Below, one piece after another: positions 42,665-52,358 of a stretch of 64,000 nucleotides of DNA. A program made the position numbers and the translations under genes. The first letter of the stretch is position 1, and the number at the start of each line of letters is the position of its first letter. A model generated the notes under the pieces. It had not been told where the DNA came from, searched no databases, and saw nothing but the letters and a program-made list of their open reading frames with translations. The stretch is from Chitinophagaceae bacterium. GTDB lineage: Bacteria > Bacteroidota > Bacteroidia > Chitinophagales > Chitinophagaceae. The stretch is from contig JAMLGU010000006.1 in the NCBI GenBank assembly GCA_023957575.1, positions 62,001 to 126,000 of the forward strand, in the 5' to 3' direction.

Positions 42665-44191
42665 TTATAATGATTTCAGGTAATCAATAATAGCCAGCCT
42701 AATATCACGGCGTATATCATTCTCTTTCGGTTTGGCATACATTTTTACTATACCCGGATTGTCTTTGGTCAAAAAGCCCATATTGGCTTCACCACCTGTC
42801 ATCAAAAAATCGGATAATGCCACATGATAAACTTTATCGGGATGAATAGGTTCCTCTTTCAGCTTCCACACTCCATTATCATACTTTAATGATGAAGAAT
42901 ATTGCAAAAATCCTCCTGTACTCAGGTTGGTTTTTCCAACGTCCAAAATCTGATTGAGCAATGATCCTTTCATGTCCACTTCCTGAATGAACCCGCCATA
43001 AGGCAAAGCACGGATAATATCATATTGAGTAACCGGTATCGGCAATACGTCATCAACACGGATAGAACCTGAATTCAACAATGCCAAATCAGCTTCGGGA
43101 GCGGCTTTTTCCATTGCTGCCACAATATATTGGGTAAGATTGGTTGTTGTTGCTCTGATAAAAATTTCTCTTCCTTCAAGGGCCTCGCCTTGATTAAGCA
43201 CTACTTCTGTGGCATCAAAGCCAAGCGAGGCATAGTTTTCATTGGCAATGTTCACCCATTTGGTAACAACCTGTGTAGTGGCGGCATCCAGGGCAAAACC
43301 GGTATCTATCATCACTAATTTTGGTTCTACAAATGTGGTCTTCTTTTTTTTGTCAATTGTCAGGTAGTTTACGTAAGCTGATTTAGCGTTGGCATGGGCT
43401 TTAGTAATATAGATGTTTCCAACTTTTTTGAAACGCATATCATGCTCATGCCCACCCATTATTAATGCCAGTTGCGGAATCCTCCTTGCAAGAATACTGT
43501 CTTCCTCTACCTCAAGGTGGGTGATGGCGACAACTGCATCACAACTGTCTTTTATATTGGCAAAAAGGCTGTCGGCGGTATGCAAAACATTGGTGTAATA
43601 CACATATTCTGCTTTGTTAAAAGGAATATTTAACCCTATGAACCCAATTCTTGCCCTTGTTCCATCTGCATCAGAAAAATCCATATACCATGTTTGAGGA
43701 AATGGAGTGGTGTTGCCACCAGTGGTTTTTGCAAAAGGCCTTATCCCATCCTTTGTTTTATGAAACGTATTTGAAGAAATCCATTGAAACTGCGATTCGT
43801 TGATGCGGCTTTGCAACTCATTTTCAGAAATATCAAATTCATGATTGCCAAAAACGGCTAAATCCATTCCGGCTGCATTAAAAGACTCCACCATCTGACG
43901 GCCCCTGATACGCTGACCTTCATATTTCAGGCTATTATAAACCGAAGGACTTACAAAGTCGCCGGCAATAAGCAAAACCGTATTTGGATTTTTTTGCTTT
44001 TCTTCTTTTTTCAAAGTAGCCACTCTTGCTACTCCACCCGCTTTTCCTCCCTCAAGTGGCGCTATTTCATACACGTCATTGATTTGTACAAAAGTAACCG
44101 TCAACCTTCCATCGTCTTTGGTTCCTGCTTTTCGTGTGGTTGAACAGGAAGCTAATAAAGTGATTCCAACTATAAAAAATAAAAACCTCAT
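42665..44191 (-). CDS. Secreted 5'-nucleotidase/UshA-like metallophosphatase lipoprotein
   Basis: This 508-residue protein has a lipoprotein signal ending LASC (cysteine 16). The N-terminal calcineurin-like domain contains TFVQINDVYEIAPL, LIAGDFVSPSVYNSL, VFGNHEFDISENE, VAITHLEVEED and LIMGGHEHDMRFKK. The C-terminal 5'-nucleotidase domain carries LLNSGSIRVDDVLPIPVTQY and GGFLQYSSSLKYDNGVW. It hydrolyses nucleotides or related esters outside the cytoplasm. Length is normal. Confidence 0.9.
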   Translation of the reverse strand: MRFLFFIVGITLLASCSTTRKAGTKDDGRLTVTFVQINDVYEIAPLEGGKAGGVARVATLKKEEKQKNPNTVLLIAGDFVSPSVYNSLKYEGQRIRGRQMVESFNAAGMDLAVFGNHEFDISENELQSRINESQFQWISSNTFHKTKDGIRPFAKTTGGNTTPFPQTWYMDFSDADGTRARIGFIGLNIPFNKAEYVYYTNVLHTADSLFANIKDSCDAVVAITHLEVEEDSILARRIPQLALIMGGHEHDMRFKKVGNIYITKAHANAKSAYVNYLTIDKKKKTTFVEPKLVMIDTGFALDAATTQVVTKWVNIANENYASLGFDATEVVLNQGEALEGREIFIRATTTNLTQYIVAAMEKAAPEADLALLNSGSIRVDDVLPIPVTQYDIIRALPYGGFIQEVDMKGSLLNQILDVGKTNLSTGGFLQYSSSLKYDNGVWKLKEEPIHPDKVYHVALSDFLMTGGEANMGFLTKDNPGIVKMYAKPKENDIRRDIRLAIIDYLKSL

Positions 44192-44239
44192 ACAGCAAAA
44201 ATTTACAGGTATTAAAAAAAATAAAACACCCCAAAAATA

Positions 44240-45892
44240 CTAAGATACTACTTTTTCATTCTTAAAGGCTGTTTCTAAAACCATTTCTGACACTCTTCTA
44301 CCTGTTTCAGCAGCGCCATTCATAAATCCCTGAAACTCCGAACTGCAATGCTCTCCGGCAAAAAAGAAATTTCCTATCGGTTGCATTTCCAATCCTGAGA
44401 TGGTTGTCCATTGGCCTACTTTGTAGCAACTGTAACTACCTTTTGAATAAGGAAAGTCAATCCAGTTTACAAATACATGTTTACCCAAATATTTTTCTTT
44501 TGAATGGATAAATATTTTGTCCAGTTCCGACACAAACCCGTTGACCTTTTCCACTGGAAGTTCTGTTTTCCATACATGATCGGTAGGAGCCATTTTATTC
44601 TTGAAGGACAGGGCATCCAAGCCCATTGAATATTTTCCGCCAAAATAACCGACATAGGCTCCTTTGCTGTTATTTTCTGTTTTATTATAGCTGCTGTCCC
44701 ATCCGTTTACAATATCTTTATGAAATAAGTATCCCATTGCCTTGTTTTTATCGTCGCACCAAGGGGTGCCCTCATAACCCAGAACCAATTTGGTGTTCAT
44801 GCCATAACCCAATTCGTGAATACATTTTCTTTTTTCTGCCGAAATGTTTTGAAGTTCCAATTTTATTTTTCGTAAAATCGTAAACGGAATGGTGCAAACA
44901 ATACTTCGCGCTTTTACCGCTTTATTGTTTTTAAATCTGATTGTATAAGTATTGTCATTGTTTTCGGAAATGGCCTCTACCTCATGTTTTTTCTCGATTT
45001 TATCCTCACCTATTTTTTTTATCAATCCTTCAATAATTTTAGAATTACCGCCTTTAATTCTGTAACGTTCATCGCTATCACCAAAAACTTTAAAGCCTCC
45101 TCCGGTATCCGTATCAATCATATCAAGAAAATTGATGGTGGACAGCTCTTCGCAATCCAGTCCGTATTCGGCAATGAAAGCCGCAGTAAAAAGTTCTTTG
45201 AGCCAGCCGGCACATTTCAGCGAATTGAAATAATCGGACAATGGCGTATTATCTAACCTTTGGGCATCAGGCGTGTCATAGTTTTCGCCGAGTGATATTT
45301 TATCCTTTGCTATTTTTCCGGTAATTTTTTTAAACTCTGTGATTATTTCCCGCTCACTGATTTTTCGATCGTCAAAGAAATAAATATCCTTTATCAGATT
45401 TTTGGATTTTTGTTCCGCTTCCAAATCCAGTAATTCCAGATTAAATTCTTTGGCAAGAGAAAGCATGTCTTCGTGCGATGAATCAATAAAGTCGCCGCCA
45501 AATTCGGGAAAAATTCCCAATCCGAGTGAGTCGTTGTAATGGGTCAGAATTCTACCGCCTAACCGGCTATGTGCTTCAAATATTTTGAAATTCAGTTTTG
45601 AGGGAATTAAATGATTGGCACAATTTAAACCGGCTATACCGCCTCCCAGAATGGCAACATCGAGAATGTCATTTGGAGCTTCTTTTCTTACCGTTCTGCA
45701 GGAAGATAAAGTAACCGGCAGATTGAAAGCCACAGCTGCACCAATTGCTGCTTTTGTGGTATCACCAATAAAATTTCTTCTGCTGATGGATTTAAACCCA
45801 TTTTTTTCTTTGAAATGAAGGAAATCCTCTTTTAGTTCAATGTTCAGAATAGACAAAAGATGCCCTAACAGACTGTTTTTAGGTTTTTTCAT
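44240..45892 (-). CDS. Exported flavin monoamine oxidase
   Basis: The preferred start is ATG 45892 (MKKPKNSLLGHLLSIL), giving 550 residues. A twin-arginine stretch SRRNFIGDTTKAAIG followed by LPVTLSSC suggests export by Tat, with possible lipid attachment. The FAD fold is visible as LDVAILGGGIAGLNCANHLI, IFEAHSRLGGRILTHYN and FFAGEHCSSEFQGFMNGAAE. The family oxidises amines or amino acids. It has an unusually long helical N-terminus before the Tat motif. Confidence 0.88.
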   Translation of the reverse strand: MKKPKNSLLGHLLSILNIELKEDFLHFKEKNGFKSISRRNFIGDTTKAAIGAAVAFNLPVTLSSCRTVRKEAPNDILDVAILGGGIAGLNCANHLIPSKLNFKIFEAHSRLGGRILTHYNDSLGLGIFPEFGGDFIDSSHEDMLSLAKEFNLELLDLEAEQKSKNLIKDIYFFDDRKISEREIITEFKKITGKIAKDKISLGENYDTPDAQRLDNTPLSDYFNSLKCAGWLKELFTAAFIAEYGLDCEELSTINFLDMIDTDTGGGFKVFGDSDERYRIKGGNSKIIEGLIKKIGEDKIEKKHEVEAISENNDNTYTIRFKNNKAVKARSIVCTIPFTILRKIKLELQNISAEKRKCIHELGYGMNTKLVLGYEGTPWCDDKNKAMGYLFHKDIVNGWDSSYNKTENNSKGAYVGYFGGKYSMGLDALSFKNKMAPTDHVWKTELPVEKVNGFVSELDKIFIHSKEKYLGKHVFVNWIDFPYSKGSYSCYKVGQWTTISGLEMQPIGNFFFAGEHCSSEFQGFMNGAAETGRRVSEMVLETAFKNEKVVS

Positions 45893-46201
45893 TTTGTATT
45901 TGTTTGATTTTAGATTGGATGAATTTACAGAAAAAATTGCAAATGCCACGAAAGCAAATCACTATGTGGATACATAGAGTAAGGAAAGAGGCTACTAATG
46001 CACGATTTGAGGGCAGGTTTTACGGTGGTGCAGTCAGCCTTAAAAGGGCAGCTTCAAAGCATAAAACAGTTATTGATTCAATAGATTTCGGCTCTAAATG
46101 CCAAAAACAAACACAGGAGCCAAATGAGAACACCCGGCTCCTGTAGTATTGCTAAATCAACAAAACAAAAAAGGCAAACAATGTTATCTAAAAACCAAAC
46201 T

Positions 46202-48055
46202 TTATTCACTCTCAGGTTGAAGGCTCCATTTTTCCGGAGATCTCCAAAGCGCTGATAATAATAATTCTCTCATGTAGAAAAACTCTTTTGGAAGTTTGTC
46301 ATACATTTTTTCGAACAATTCTTCATGACCAAACATTTCCTGCTTCATCGGCTCTCTGTCGATGGTCATTATACTTGCAAACTGTTCTTCGCTGAAATCT
46401 AAGCCATCCCAGTTCAAGTCCTGATAGCGAGGCATCCAACCTAATGGGCTTTCTACAGCGCCCGCGCCACCATGCACACGGTTTACAACCCACTGCAATA
46501 CACGCACATTTTGTCCAAATCCCGGCCAGATGAAGTTTCCGTCCTTATCTTTTCTAAACCAGTTAACGCTGAAAATACGGGGTGCATTTGGTAAATCGCG
46601 ACCAAAGTCTAACCAATGATTTACATAATCGCCCATGTGGTATCCCATGAAAGGCAACATTGCAAATGGATCGCGACGAACTTTACCTATTTCTCCAAAA
46701 GCAGCAGCTGTCATTTCGCTACCCATAGTACTGGCGAGGTAAACTCCAAAATTCCAGTTGAATGATTGATATACCAAAGGTACTCCGGTGCTACGACGGC
46801 CACCAAAAATGAATGCTTCGATATGCACACCTTCGGGTTTGTCCCAATTGGGGTCTAAGGCAGGGTTTAAATATGCCGGAGCTGTAAATCTTGAGTTGGG
46901 GTGCGCAGCGGGCTTGCCACTATTTTTGTCATAAGGCAGTCCGTGCCAGTCAATCAATCCATCGGGAACTTCTTTGGTAAGCCCTTCCCACCAAACATCA
47001 CCGTCAGGCGTAATGGCTACGTTGGTAAAAATGGTATTTTCTCTTATTGAGGCAATAGCATTTGGGTTTGTTTTTTCGTTTGTACCCGGCGCTACTCCAA
47101 AATAACCGGCTTCGGGGTTAATGGCATACAATCCGCCATCTTTTCCTTTGTGAATCCATGCAATATCATCACCTACTGTAGTCACTTTCCAGCCTTCAAA
47201 TTCTTTAGGAGGAATCATCATTGCAAAGTTGGTTTTACCACAAGCGCTTGGGAAGGCTGCAGCTACATAAGTTTTTTCTTTTTTGGCATTTTCTACGCCC
47301 AAGATAAGCATGTGCTCTGCCAGCCATCCTTCTTCGCGTCCCATTACTGAGGCAATACGGAGGGCAAAACATTTTTTACCTAACAATGCATTTCCACCAT
47401 ATCCGCTACCATAAGAAATAATCAGTCTTTCTTCGGGGAAGTGAGAAATGTATTTTACGGTTGGGTTGCATGGCCATTTGGCATCCTGCTGTCCTTCCTC
47501 CAATGGCGCACCAATGGTATGCAAACATTTTACGTATCCTTTTTCATAAATATAAGGTAAAATATGAGCGCCCATTCTGGTCATTATACGCATGTTGGTT
47601 ACAACATACTCAGAATCAGTGATTTCGATACCATATCTTGAAAGGGGAGAACCAACGGGGCCCATACAAAAAGGAATTACATACATAGTACGTCCTTTCA
47701 TACAGCCATCCAGCAGTTCGTTAAAAATTTTCTTCATTTCATCCGGTGCCATCCAGTTGTTGGTAGGTCCGGCATCTTCTTTACGGCGGCTACAAATAAA
47801 TGTTTTGTCCTCTACGCGTGCCACATCACTGGGGTCGCTAAAGCAGGCATAACTATTTGGGCGTTTTTCGGGATTCAGTTTAATAAAAGTGCCTTTATCC
47901 ACTAATTGTTGGCAAAGATTATTGTATTCTTCTTCAGAGCCATCGCACCAGTGTACTTTTTCGGGTTTCAGGTATTGTTGCAAATCATTAACCCAGGTTT
48001 CTAACTCTGTTTTAACATCAATTGCTTGCTTGTAAGCCTTGTCTTGTTTTAGCAT
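46202..48055 (-). CDS. pckG: Phosphoenolpyruvate carboxykinase (GTP)
   Basis: This 617-residue enzyme belongs to the GTP-dependent PEPCK family. Key blocks are the P-loop [15 protein letters not shown], the metal-binding [20 protein letters not shown], the N-terminal [20 protein letters not shown] and [16 protein letters not shown]. It converts oxaloacetate to phosphoenolpyruvate for gluconeogenesis. The GTP form rather than the ATP form is clear from length and motifs. It is single and full length. Confidence 0.96.
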   Translation of the reverse strand: MLKQDKAYKQAIDVKTELETWVNDLQQYLKPEKVHWCDGSEEEYNNLCQQLVDKGTFIKLNPEKRPNSYACFSDPSDVARVEDKTFICSRRKEDAGPTNNWMAPDEMKKIFNELLDGCMKGRTMYVIPFCMGPVGSPLSRYGIEITDSEYVVTNMRIMTRMGAHILPYIYEKGYVKCLHTIGAPLEEGQQDAKWPCNPTVKYISHFPEERLIISYGSGYGGNALLGKKCFALRIASVMGREEGWLAEHMLILGVENAKKEKTYVAAAFPSACGKTNFAMMIPPKEFEGWKVTTVGDDIAWIHKGKDGGLYAINPEAGYFGVAPGTNEKTNPNAIASIRENTIFTNVAITPDGDVWWEGLTKEVPDGLIDWHGLPYDKNSGKPAAHPNSRFTAPAYLNPALDPNWDKPEGVHIEAFIFGGRRSTGVPLVYQSFNWNFGVYLASTMGSEMTAAAFGEIGKVRRDPFAMLPFMGYHMGDYVNHWLDFGRDLPNAPRIFSVNWFRKDKDGNFIWPGFGQNVRVLQWVVNRVHGGAGAVESPLGWMPRYQDLNWDGLDFSEEQFASIMTIDREPMKQEMFGHEELFEKMYDKLPKEFFYMRELLLSALWRSPEKWSLQPESE

Positions 48056-48193
48056 AACTTTTTATTTTTAATTTTATTAATCCTTTTTTGCTTTCATTTT
48101 GGCAGGCATGGGTACAAAGGTAAGCACCCTTTTTGCAATGGCATTTGTTCTATATCACTTAGCAATATGAGTTTTATCATACTTATTCGGTTT

Positions 48194-49099
48194 CTAATTT
48201 TTCGGTTTTTGCCAAAGGTCTTTTGGTTCATAATAATGCCATAATAGTGAAGAAATTCTGCGCGTGAGCGCCCAAGCCTCATTTTGATGAGTCCAACGTT
48301 GATCTTTATTATTTTTAGTAAATATACTCAAAATATAGGGTTCATGTGGGGCATTTACCAATAAAATCTCATTTCTGTTTTGGTTAATGCAGCCGTTTTT
48401 GCTAAACACTTCTATATAAGGAGGAATAACCGAAATGGCTTCGTTTTCGTCCCAATAATTCCGCCCTAAGCAACGCATCATTCTCTCCGACATAGCTGGA
48501 GAAATTACCTGGTTATTATACATTTTTTCAAAAATCGAAGCCATTTCATAAGGAGTGGTTTGCCCCCAGCCATAAATTTTTCGCATTTCTTCCCTTCCGG
48601 GAGTTCGGGAATTTATACGGGTGTTTTTGTAGCCCATGCTATCCAATATTTCATTAATCCGGGTGCCGGTACCTGCTAATTTTTGCAACCATAGGCTGGC
48701 TGTGTTGTCGCTGGTGGTAAGCATGAGCATAATGAGTTTTTTCAACCTGATTTGACCGCCGTCTTTAAACTCACCTAATATGTCTTCTCCGGGATAAAGG
48801 AGAGAATCTTTATACCAATAGGTAAATGTAGAATCGTAGGAAAATTCATTTTTATGCAACTTATCCAGTATCCCCATCAGGATAGGCACTTTTACAATGC
48901 TGGCAGTAGCGAAAACAGTATCGGCATTGATGGCAACTGTTTTACCGGTTTTAAGACTCTTAACAAAAATTCCTATGTCGCCCCTGAAACCTATAATTTC
49001 TTTTTGTAATAGTTTTTCCAGTTTTTTATCGGGTTTTTGACCGAAAGAAAACATTCCTATTGTGCAAATAAAAAGCAACAAGCCAATTCTTTTTATCAT
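48194..49099 (-). CDS. Class A beta-lactamase-related serine hydrolase (atypical motifs)
   Basis: This 301-residue protein has a signal peptide ending SFGQ and a penicillin-binding-like fold. The serine motif is ATASIVKVPILMG (S-x-x-K), the second motif is MLTTSDNTASLWLQ (SDN), and the third motif, usually K-T-G, reads FSKNGCINQN. The expected glutamate of class A enzymes is not clearly placed. It may be a peptidase or esterase, or a weak beta-lactamase. Resistance cannot be inferred. It is in tandem with the DUF5715-like gene upstream. Confidence 0.8.
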   Translation of the reverse strand: MIKRIGLLLFICTIGMFSFGQKPDKKLEKLLQKEIIGFRGDIGIFVKSLKTGKTVAINADTVFATASIVKVPILMGILDKLHKNEFSYDSTFTYWYKDSLLYPGEDILGEFKDGGQIRLKKLIMLMLTTSDNTASLWLQKLAGTGTRINEILDSMGYKNTRINSRTPGREEMRKIYGWGQTTPYEMASIFEKMYNNQVISPAMSERMMRCLGRNYWDENEAISVIPPYIEVFSKNGCINQNRNEILLVNAPHEPYILSIFTKNNKDQRWTHQNEAWALTRRISSLLWHYYEPKDLWQKPKN

Positions 49100-49160
49100 C
49101 TTCAGGTTTTTAGATAAAACGAAGTTAAGAAATTGATATTGTGTTTTGAGAGGCTAAATT

Positions 49161-49841
49161 TTAACTGCGAACGGTTACATGGAAGCATCTTTGCTTGCTT
49201 TCCTTGATAAAATATATTTTACCTTTTTTCTGAAAATCGGAAAGTACATTGTACAATGCTTTTTCAAGGCGGGGGTTTTCGGCTCTTTTATTGTTAAACC
49301 TGATGTAGGAGGCATCAAAAGAAGCGCCATAATTGTGTGAGCTTACGCCGCTTTTGGCATTAACATTTACCTTTTGCAATGTTTTTTGATCGTGTAAAGT
49401 GCGTGTTATGGAGGTTACGGTAAATGTGCTTTTTGTTTTATGATAAAATTGATGTGCAATTTCATTTAACACTTTATTGGCTTTCGGCACCAGATAGGGT
49501 TTGCTATGCGTAAGTTTATTGATGGTGCAGCCCTTATTGCATTTGGTGACGCTTAATTTTTTGCTGCCCACCAGTTTTTTTACATCAGCATTGTTTTTTA
49601 CCGGCGACAAGCCAAATCCTTTGGCTGTTTCAAGATGTGAATTATAACTGGCTGTTTTAGCGGTTTCCTTTTTCCCGGTTCCTCTTATTTTAGTGGTTTT
49701 TACATTTGCACTTGCAGATTTTTTGACTGGCGTTTTATTTACTGGTTTGGCAGATGGCTTGATGTTAGATGCTCCCGAAAATAATGGAACGAGCAAAAAT
49801 CCCAATAGGGTCTTAGGTAATAATCTTAAAAACATATCCAA
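49161..49841 (-). CDS. DUF5715/M15-like peptidase family protein
   Basis: This 226-residue exported protein has a hydrophobic start (MFLRLLPKTLLGFLLVPLFS) and a long lysine-rich linker. The C-terminal domain resembles D-Ala-D-Ala carboxypeptidases of the M15 type: TVTSITRTLHDQKTLQKVN, GVSSHNYGASFDASYIRF (H-x-x-G-x-x-x-D zinc motif), and CFHVTV near the end (third ligand). A role in peptidoglycan trimming is inferred; DUF5715 proteins are uncharacterised. It is 61 bases upstream of the beta-lactamase-like gene, so the pair is likely an operon with a wall-related role. Confidence 0.78.
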   Translation of the reverse strand: MDMFLRLLPKTLLGFLLVPLFSGASNIKPSAKPVNKTPVKKSASANVKTTKIRGTGKKETAKTASYNSHLETAKGFGLSPVKNNADVKKLVGSKKLSVTKCNKGCTINKLTHSKPYLVPKANKVLNEIAHQFYHKTKSTFTVTSITRTLHDQKTLQKVNVNAKSGVSSHNYGASFDASYIRFNNKRAENPRLEKALYNVLSDFQKKGKIYFIKESKQRCFHVTVRS

Positions 49842-49890
49842 TCTAAATTTAAATCCAATTCAAAGATACAAATTATTTTATATCAATTGC

Positions 49891-50361
49891 TTATGATAAT
49901 AAATTCTGCCGCAAAAGAAATTCCATTTGTTCATTCATTTCAATAAGCTTCTCCGTCAATTCTTTTTTTGACTTTTTAAGAGCATAAATTTCAAGAGCGC
50001 CATCAATAATCTGTTGTAATTCTTCCTCCTTCCAGGGCTTTTGAACGTATTTATAAATACTTCCTTTGTTGATGGCAGCAATCACTGCGTCCATATCGGC
50101 ATAGCCGGTTAGCAAAATGCGTGGCGGATCGGGATAGAACGGAATAATTGACTCCAGAAACTCAACACCGGTAGTCCCGGGCATCCTTTGGTCTGTAATT
50201 ATGACATGAATTTCGTTTTTATCAAGAATATTTTTACCCTCATCTGCACTAATTGCAGTAAAAACGTTATAAATTCGCCTAAAACTTGCCCTGAACGAAT
50301 TCAAATTATGAATTTCATCATCGATATATAATATATTTGAAAATGTTTTCGTATTACTCAT
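49891..50361 (-). CDS. Response regulator (receiver with short helical tail)
   Basis: This 156-residue receiver has YIDDEIHNLNSFRASFRRIY, the phospho-acceptor aspartate in VHVIITDQRMPGTTGVEFLE, and the lysine in YKYVQKPWKEEELQQII. The tail is a short helix without a known output domain. It is closely related to the receiver of the hybrid gene at 54510 (shared DDE-x-x-NLNSF, ITDQRMP/IADQRMP and KPW). It is divergent from the ThiF gene and probably belongs to the same signalling unit. Confidence 0.9.
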   Translation of the reverse strand: MSNTKTFSNILYIDDEIHNLNSFRASFRRIYNVFTAISADEGKNILDKNEIHVIITDQRMPGTTGVEFLESIIPFYPDPPRILLTGYADMDAVIAAINKGSIYKYVQKPWKEEELQQIIDGALEIYALKKSKKELTEKLIEMNEQMEFLLRQNLLS

Positions 50362-50506
50362 TAACCCAAATTTTGCTTATGATCCAAAAGACCCAAAAGC
50401 GCTATTAATTTAGTTATAAAATTAGTGAATATTAAGGTTATTTAATAACCCTTTAGAAAAATTATTATGATCTGCCCTTACTTAAATAAAATAACAATAA
50501 ATAAAC

Positions 50507-51625
50507 ATGAAAGATAAATTTATTTTTTCACAAGAAAACAATACTAATGTTGGTTATACTCCCTTAATTTTTAGAATTCGTAATTCTCAGGATTATGATA
50601 GCCTGAGGGTAGTTTTAGAGAACGCACAGCTTCAGATTTTTGATACCATACAAAATCAATTATCCGAACTCATAAGAATTAAAAATCCGGGAAAAATGTT
50701 CTCGTCAGAAGAAATGAAAGAAGCCATAGATCAACATCTGGGGGCCACCGAACCCGATAAATATGGCGTATGGGTGTATTATCCCTGGTTACAAAAACTA
50801 ATACACTTAGTAGATGAAGAAGAGTTTATTACTATCAGAACTAATCGAAATGCCTACAAAATTTCACCCGAAGAACAAAAAAATCTAAGAGAGAAAAAGA
50901 TTGGAATTATAGGTCTTTCTGTTGGTCAGGCTATTGCCATTACAATGGCTACAGAAAGAATTTGCGGTGAAATGCGTTTGGCAGATTTTGATACCATCGA
51001 GTTGAGCAACCTTAACCGACTTTCTGTGGGCGTACAGGAGCTGGGCAACCCGAAAGTAGTGGTGGCAGCCCGACGAATTGCAGAAATTGACCCATTTATT
51101 AAAGTGAAGTGCTACACAGATGGTATTACTGAGCAAAATATAGATGATTTTTTAACTAAAGAAGGAAAGGTGGATGTTTTGGTAGAAGAGTGTGACAATA
51201 TTGTTGTTAAAATTTTAAGTCGCTTCAAAGCCCGTGCTTATGAAATACCCGTAGTGATGGATACCAATGACAAAGGGATGTTGGATATTGAGCGGTTTGA
51301 CAATGAACCGGCAAGAGGGATTTTACATAATAAATTACCAGAATTTGAAAAACTTGGTCAGGAAGAATTAATAAATAAATTAAAAAATTTAACAATTCAG
51401 GAAAAATTTGCACTTTTGACAAATATTATCGGCTTTGAGAATGTTTCGGATGAAATGAAGTTTTCGTTGTCTCAATTGAATCAAACAATCATCGGATGGC
51501 CACAGATTGCTTCAGCTGTACATTTGGGAGGGGCAATGGTAACAGATGTATGCAGAAAAATTATTTTAGGGAAAAAAGTTGATTCAGGAAGGTATTTTAT
51601 TGATTTTAATGAGCTAATAAATTAA
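50507..51625 (+). CDS. ThiF/MoeB-like E1 adenylyltransferase (Rv1355c-like)
   Basis: This 372-residue protein carries the ThiF Rossmann core: KIGIIGLSVGQAIAITMATE (nucleotide binding), LADFDTIELSNLNRLSVGVQ and NPKVVVAARRIAEIDPFIKV. VLVEECDNIVVKILSRF and VVMDTNDKGMLDIERFDNEP follow, a run I associate with the Rv1355c-like branch. It would adenylate a carboxyl or protein tail. I see no paired CxxC zinc motif and no obvious catalytic cysteine in the usual place, so transfer as thioester is doubtful. The next gene is an acyltransferase-like protein 15 bases downstream. Confidence 0.82.
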   Translation: MKDKFIFSQENNTNVGYTPLIFRIRNSQDYDSLRVVLENAQLQIFDTIQNQLSELIRIKNPGKMFSSEEMKEAIDQHLGATEPDKYGVWVYYPWLQKLIHLVDEEEFITIRTNRNAYKISPEEQKNLREKKIGIIGLSVGQAIAITMATERICGEMRLADFDTIELSNLNRLSVGVQELGNPKVVVAARRIAEIDPFIKVKCYTDGITEQNIDDFLTKEGKVDVLVEECDNIVVKILSRFKARAYEIPVVMDTNDKGMLDIERFDNEPARGILHNKLPEFEKLGQEELINKLKNLTIQEKFALLTNIIGFENVSDEMKFSLSQLNQTIIGWPQIASAVHLGGAMVTDVCRKIILGKKVDSGRYFIDFNELIN

Positions 51626-51640
51626 ATATTCTAATTATAA

Positions 51641-52357
51641 ATGATTCGGATAAGAGCTTTTACGGCGCCTGAAGATCCTTTGGCTTGCGAGCATTTTATT
51701 GCAGGTCACAGGAAAATTTTGGAGATATATTATGGAATCATTAAAATTACTTCTGACAGCAACGAATGGGTAAATGATCCGCACTGTATTGTAATAGTAG
51801 CAGAAGACCCCGAAACAAAAACAATATATGGAGGCGCCCGGCTACAGGTAGTGAGCGGCAAATATCTATTACCAATCGAGTCTGCCCTCTCCAAATATGA
51901 CCCAACGATTCATGATGTAGTCAGACATGAATTTATTAACGGAGGCACATCAGAAGTGTGCGGCCTGTGGAACTCTAAAGAAATAGCAGGAATGGGTATT
52001 GGAAGCCATATTTTGTCAATTATAGGTGTAGCTGTTTCATTTCAGATTGGGATAAAAAGTATTTTTGTATTATGTGCACCCAGCACCGTAAGAATGTCGA
52101 GGAGCATGGGCACTCAAGTTGTTACTACTTTGGGAAATAACGGAACTTTTTACTATCCCAAAGACAATTTTATTGCCACTGTAATGCGTTTGGATGATGT
52201 AAATGACCTTCAGTATGCCGACCCGAAAGTGGCAGAAAAAATCCATTTCCTGAAAGATAACAATAATTGCATCGTTGAAGAAAGAGGACCTAAAGGAACA
52301 TTTATGGTTGAATACGACATAAAAATTAAAAACTGGATCCGTCCTGTAGCACAATAA
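51641..52357 (+). CDS. Acyltransferase-like protein (GNAT / autoinducer-synthase-like)
   Basis: This 238-residue protein has a GNAT-like core: CIVIVAEDPETKTIYGGARL, EVCGLWNSKEIAGMGIGSHI and SIFVLCAPSTVRMSRSMGTQ. I recognise it as related to the acyl-homoserine-lactone-synthase-like or N-acyltransferase fold without being able to assign the substrate. It lies between the ThiF-type gene and a sensor kinase, 1 base before the kinase start. This suggests it makes or modifies a molecule the kinase detects. That role is inference. Confidence 0.65.
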   Translation: MIRIRAFTAPEDPLACEHFIAGHRKILEIYYGIIKITSDSNEWVNDPHCIVIVAEDPETKTIYGGARLQVVSGKYLLPIESALSKYDPTIHDVVRHEFINGGTSEVCGLWNSKEIAGMGIGSHILSIIGVAVSFQIGIKSIFVLCAPSTVRMSRSMGTQVVTTLGNNGTFYYPKDNFIATVMRLDDVNDLQYADPKVAEKIHFLKDNNNCIVEERGPKGTFMVEYDIKIKNWIRPVAQ

Positions 52358-52358
52358 T

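Noticed and set aside
45904..46146. An 80-codon plus-strand open frame in the spacer before the amine oxidase gene
   Set aside because: No convincing start signal, homology or motif; it overlaps the start of the opposite-strand gene.
48194..49099. Antibiotic-resistance beta-lactamase
   Set aside because: The K-T-G motif is replaced by KNG and the catalytic glutamate is not evident, so resistance is not claimed.
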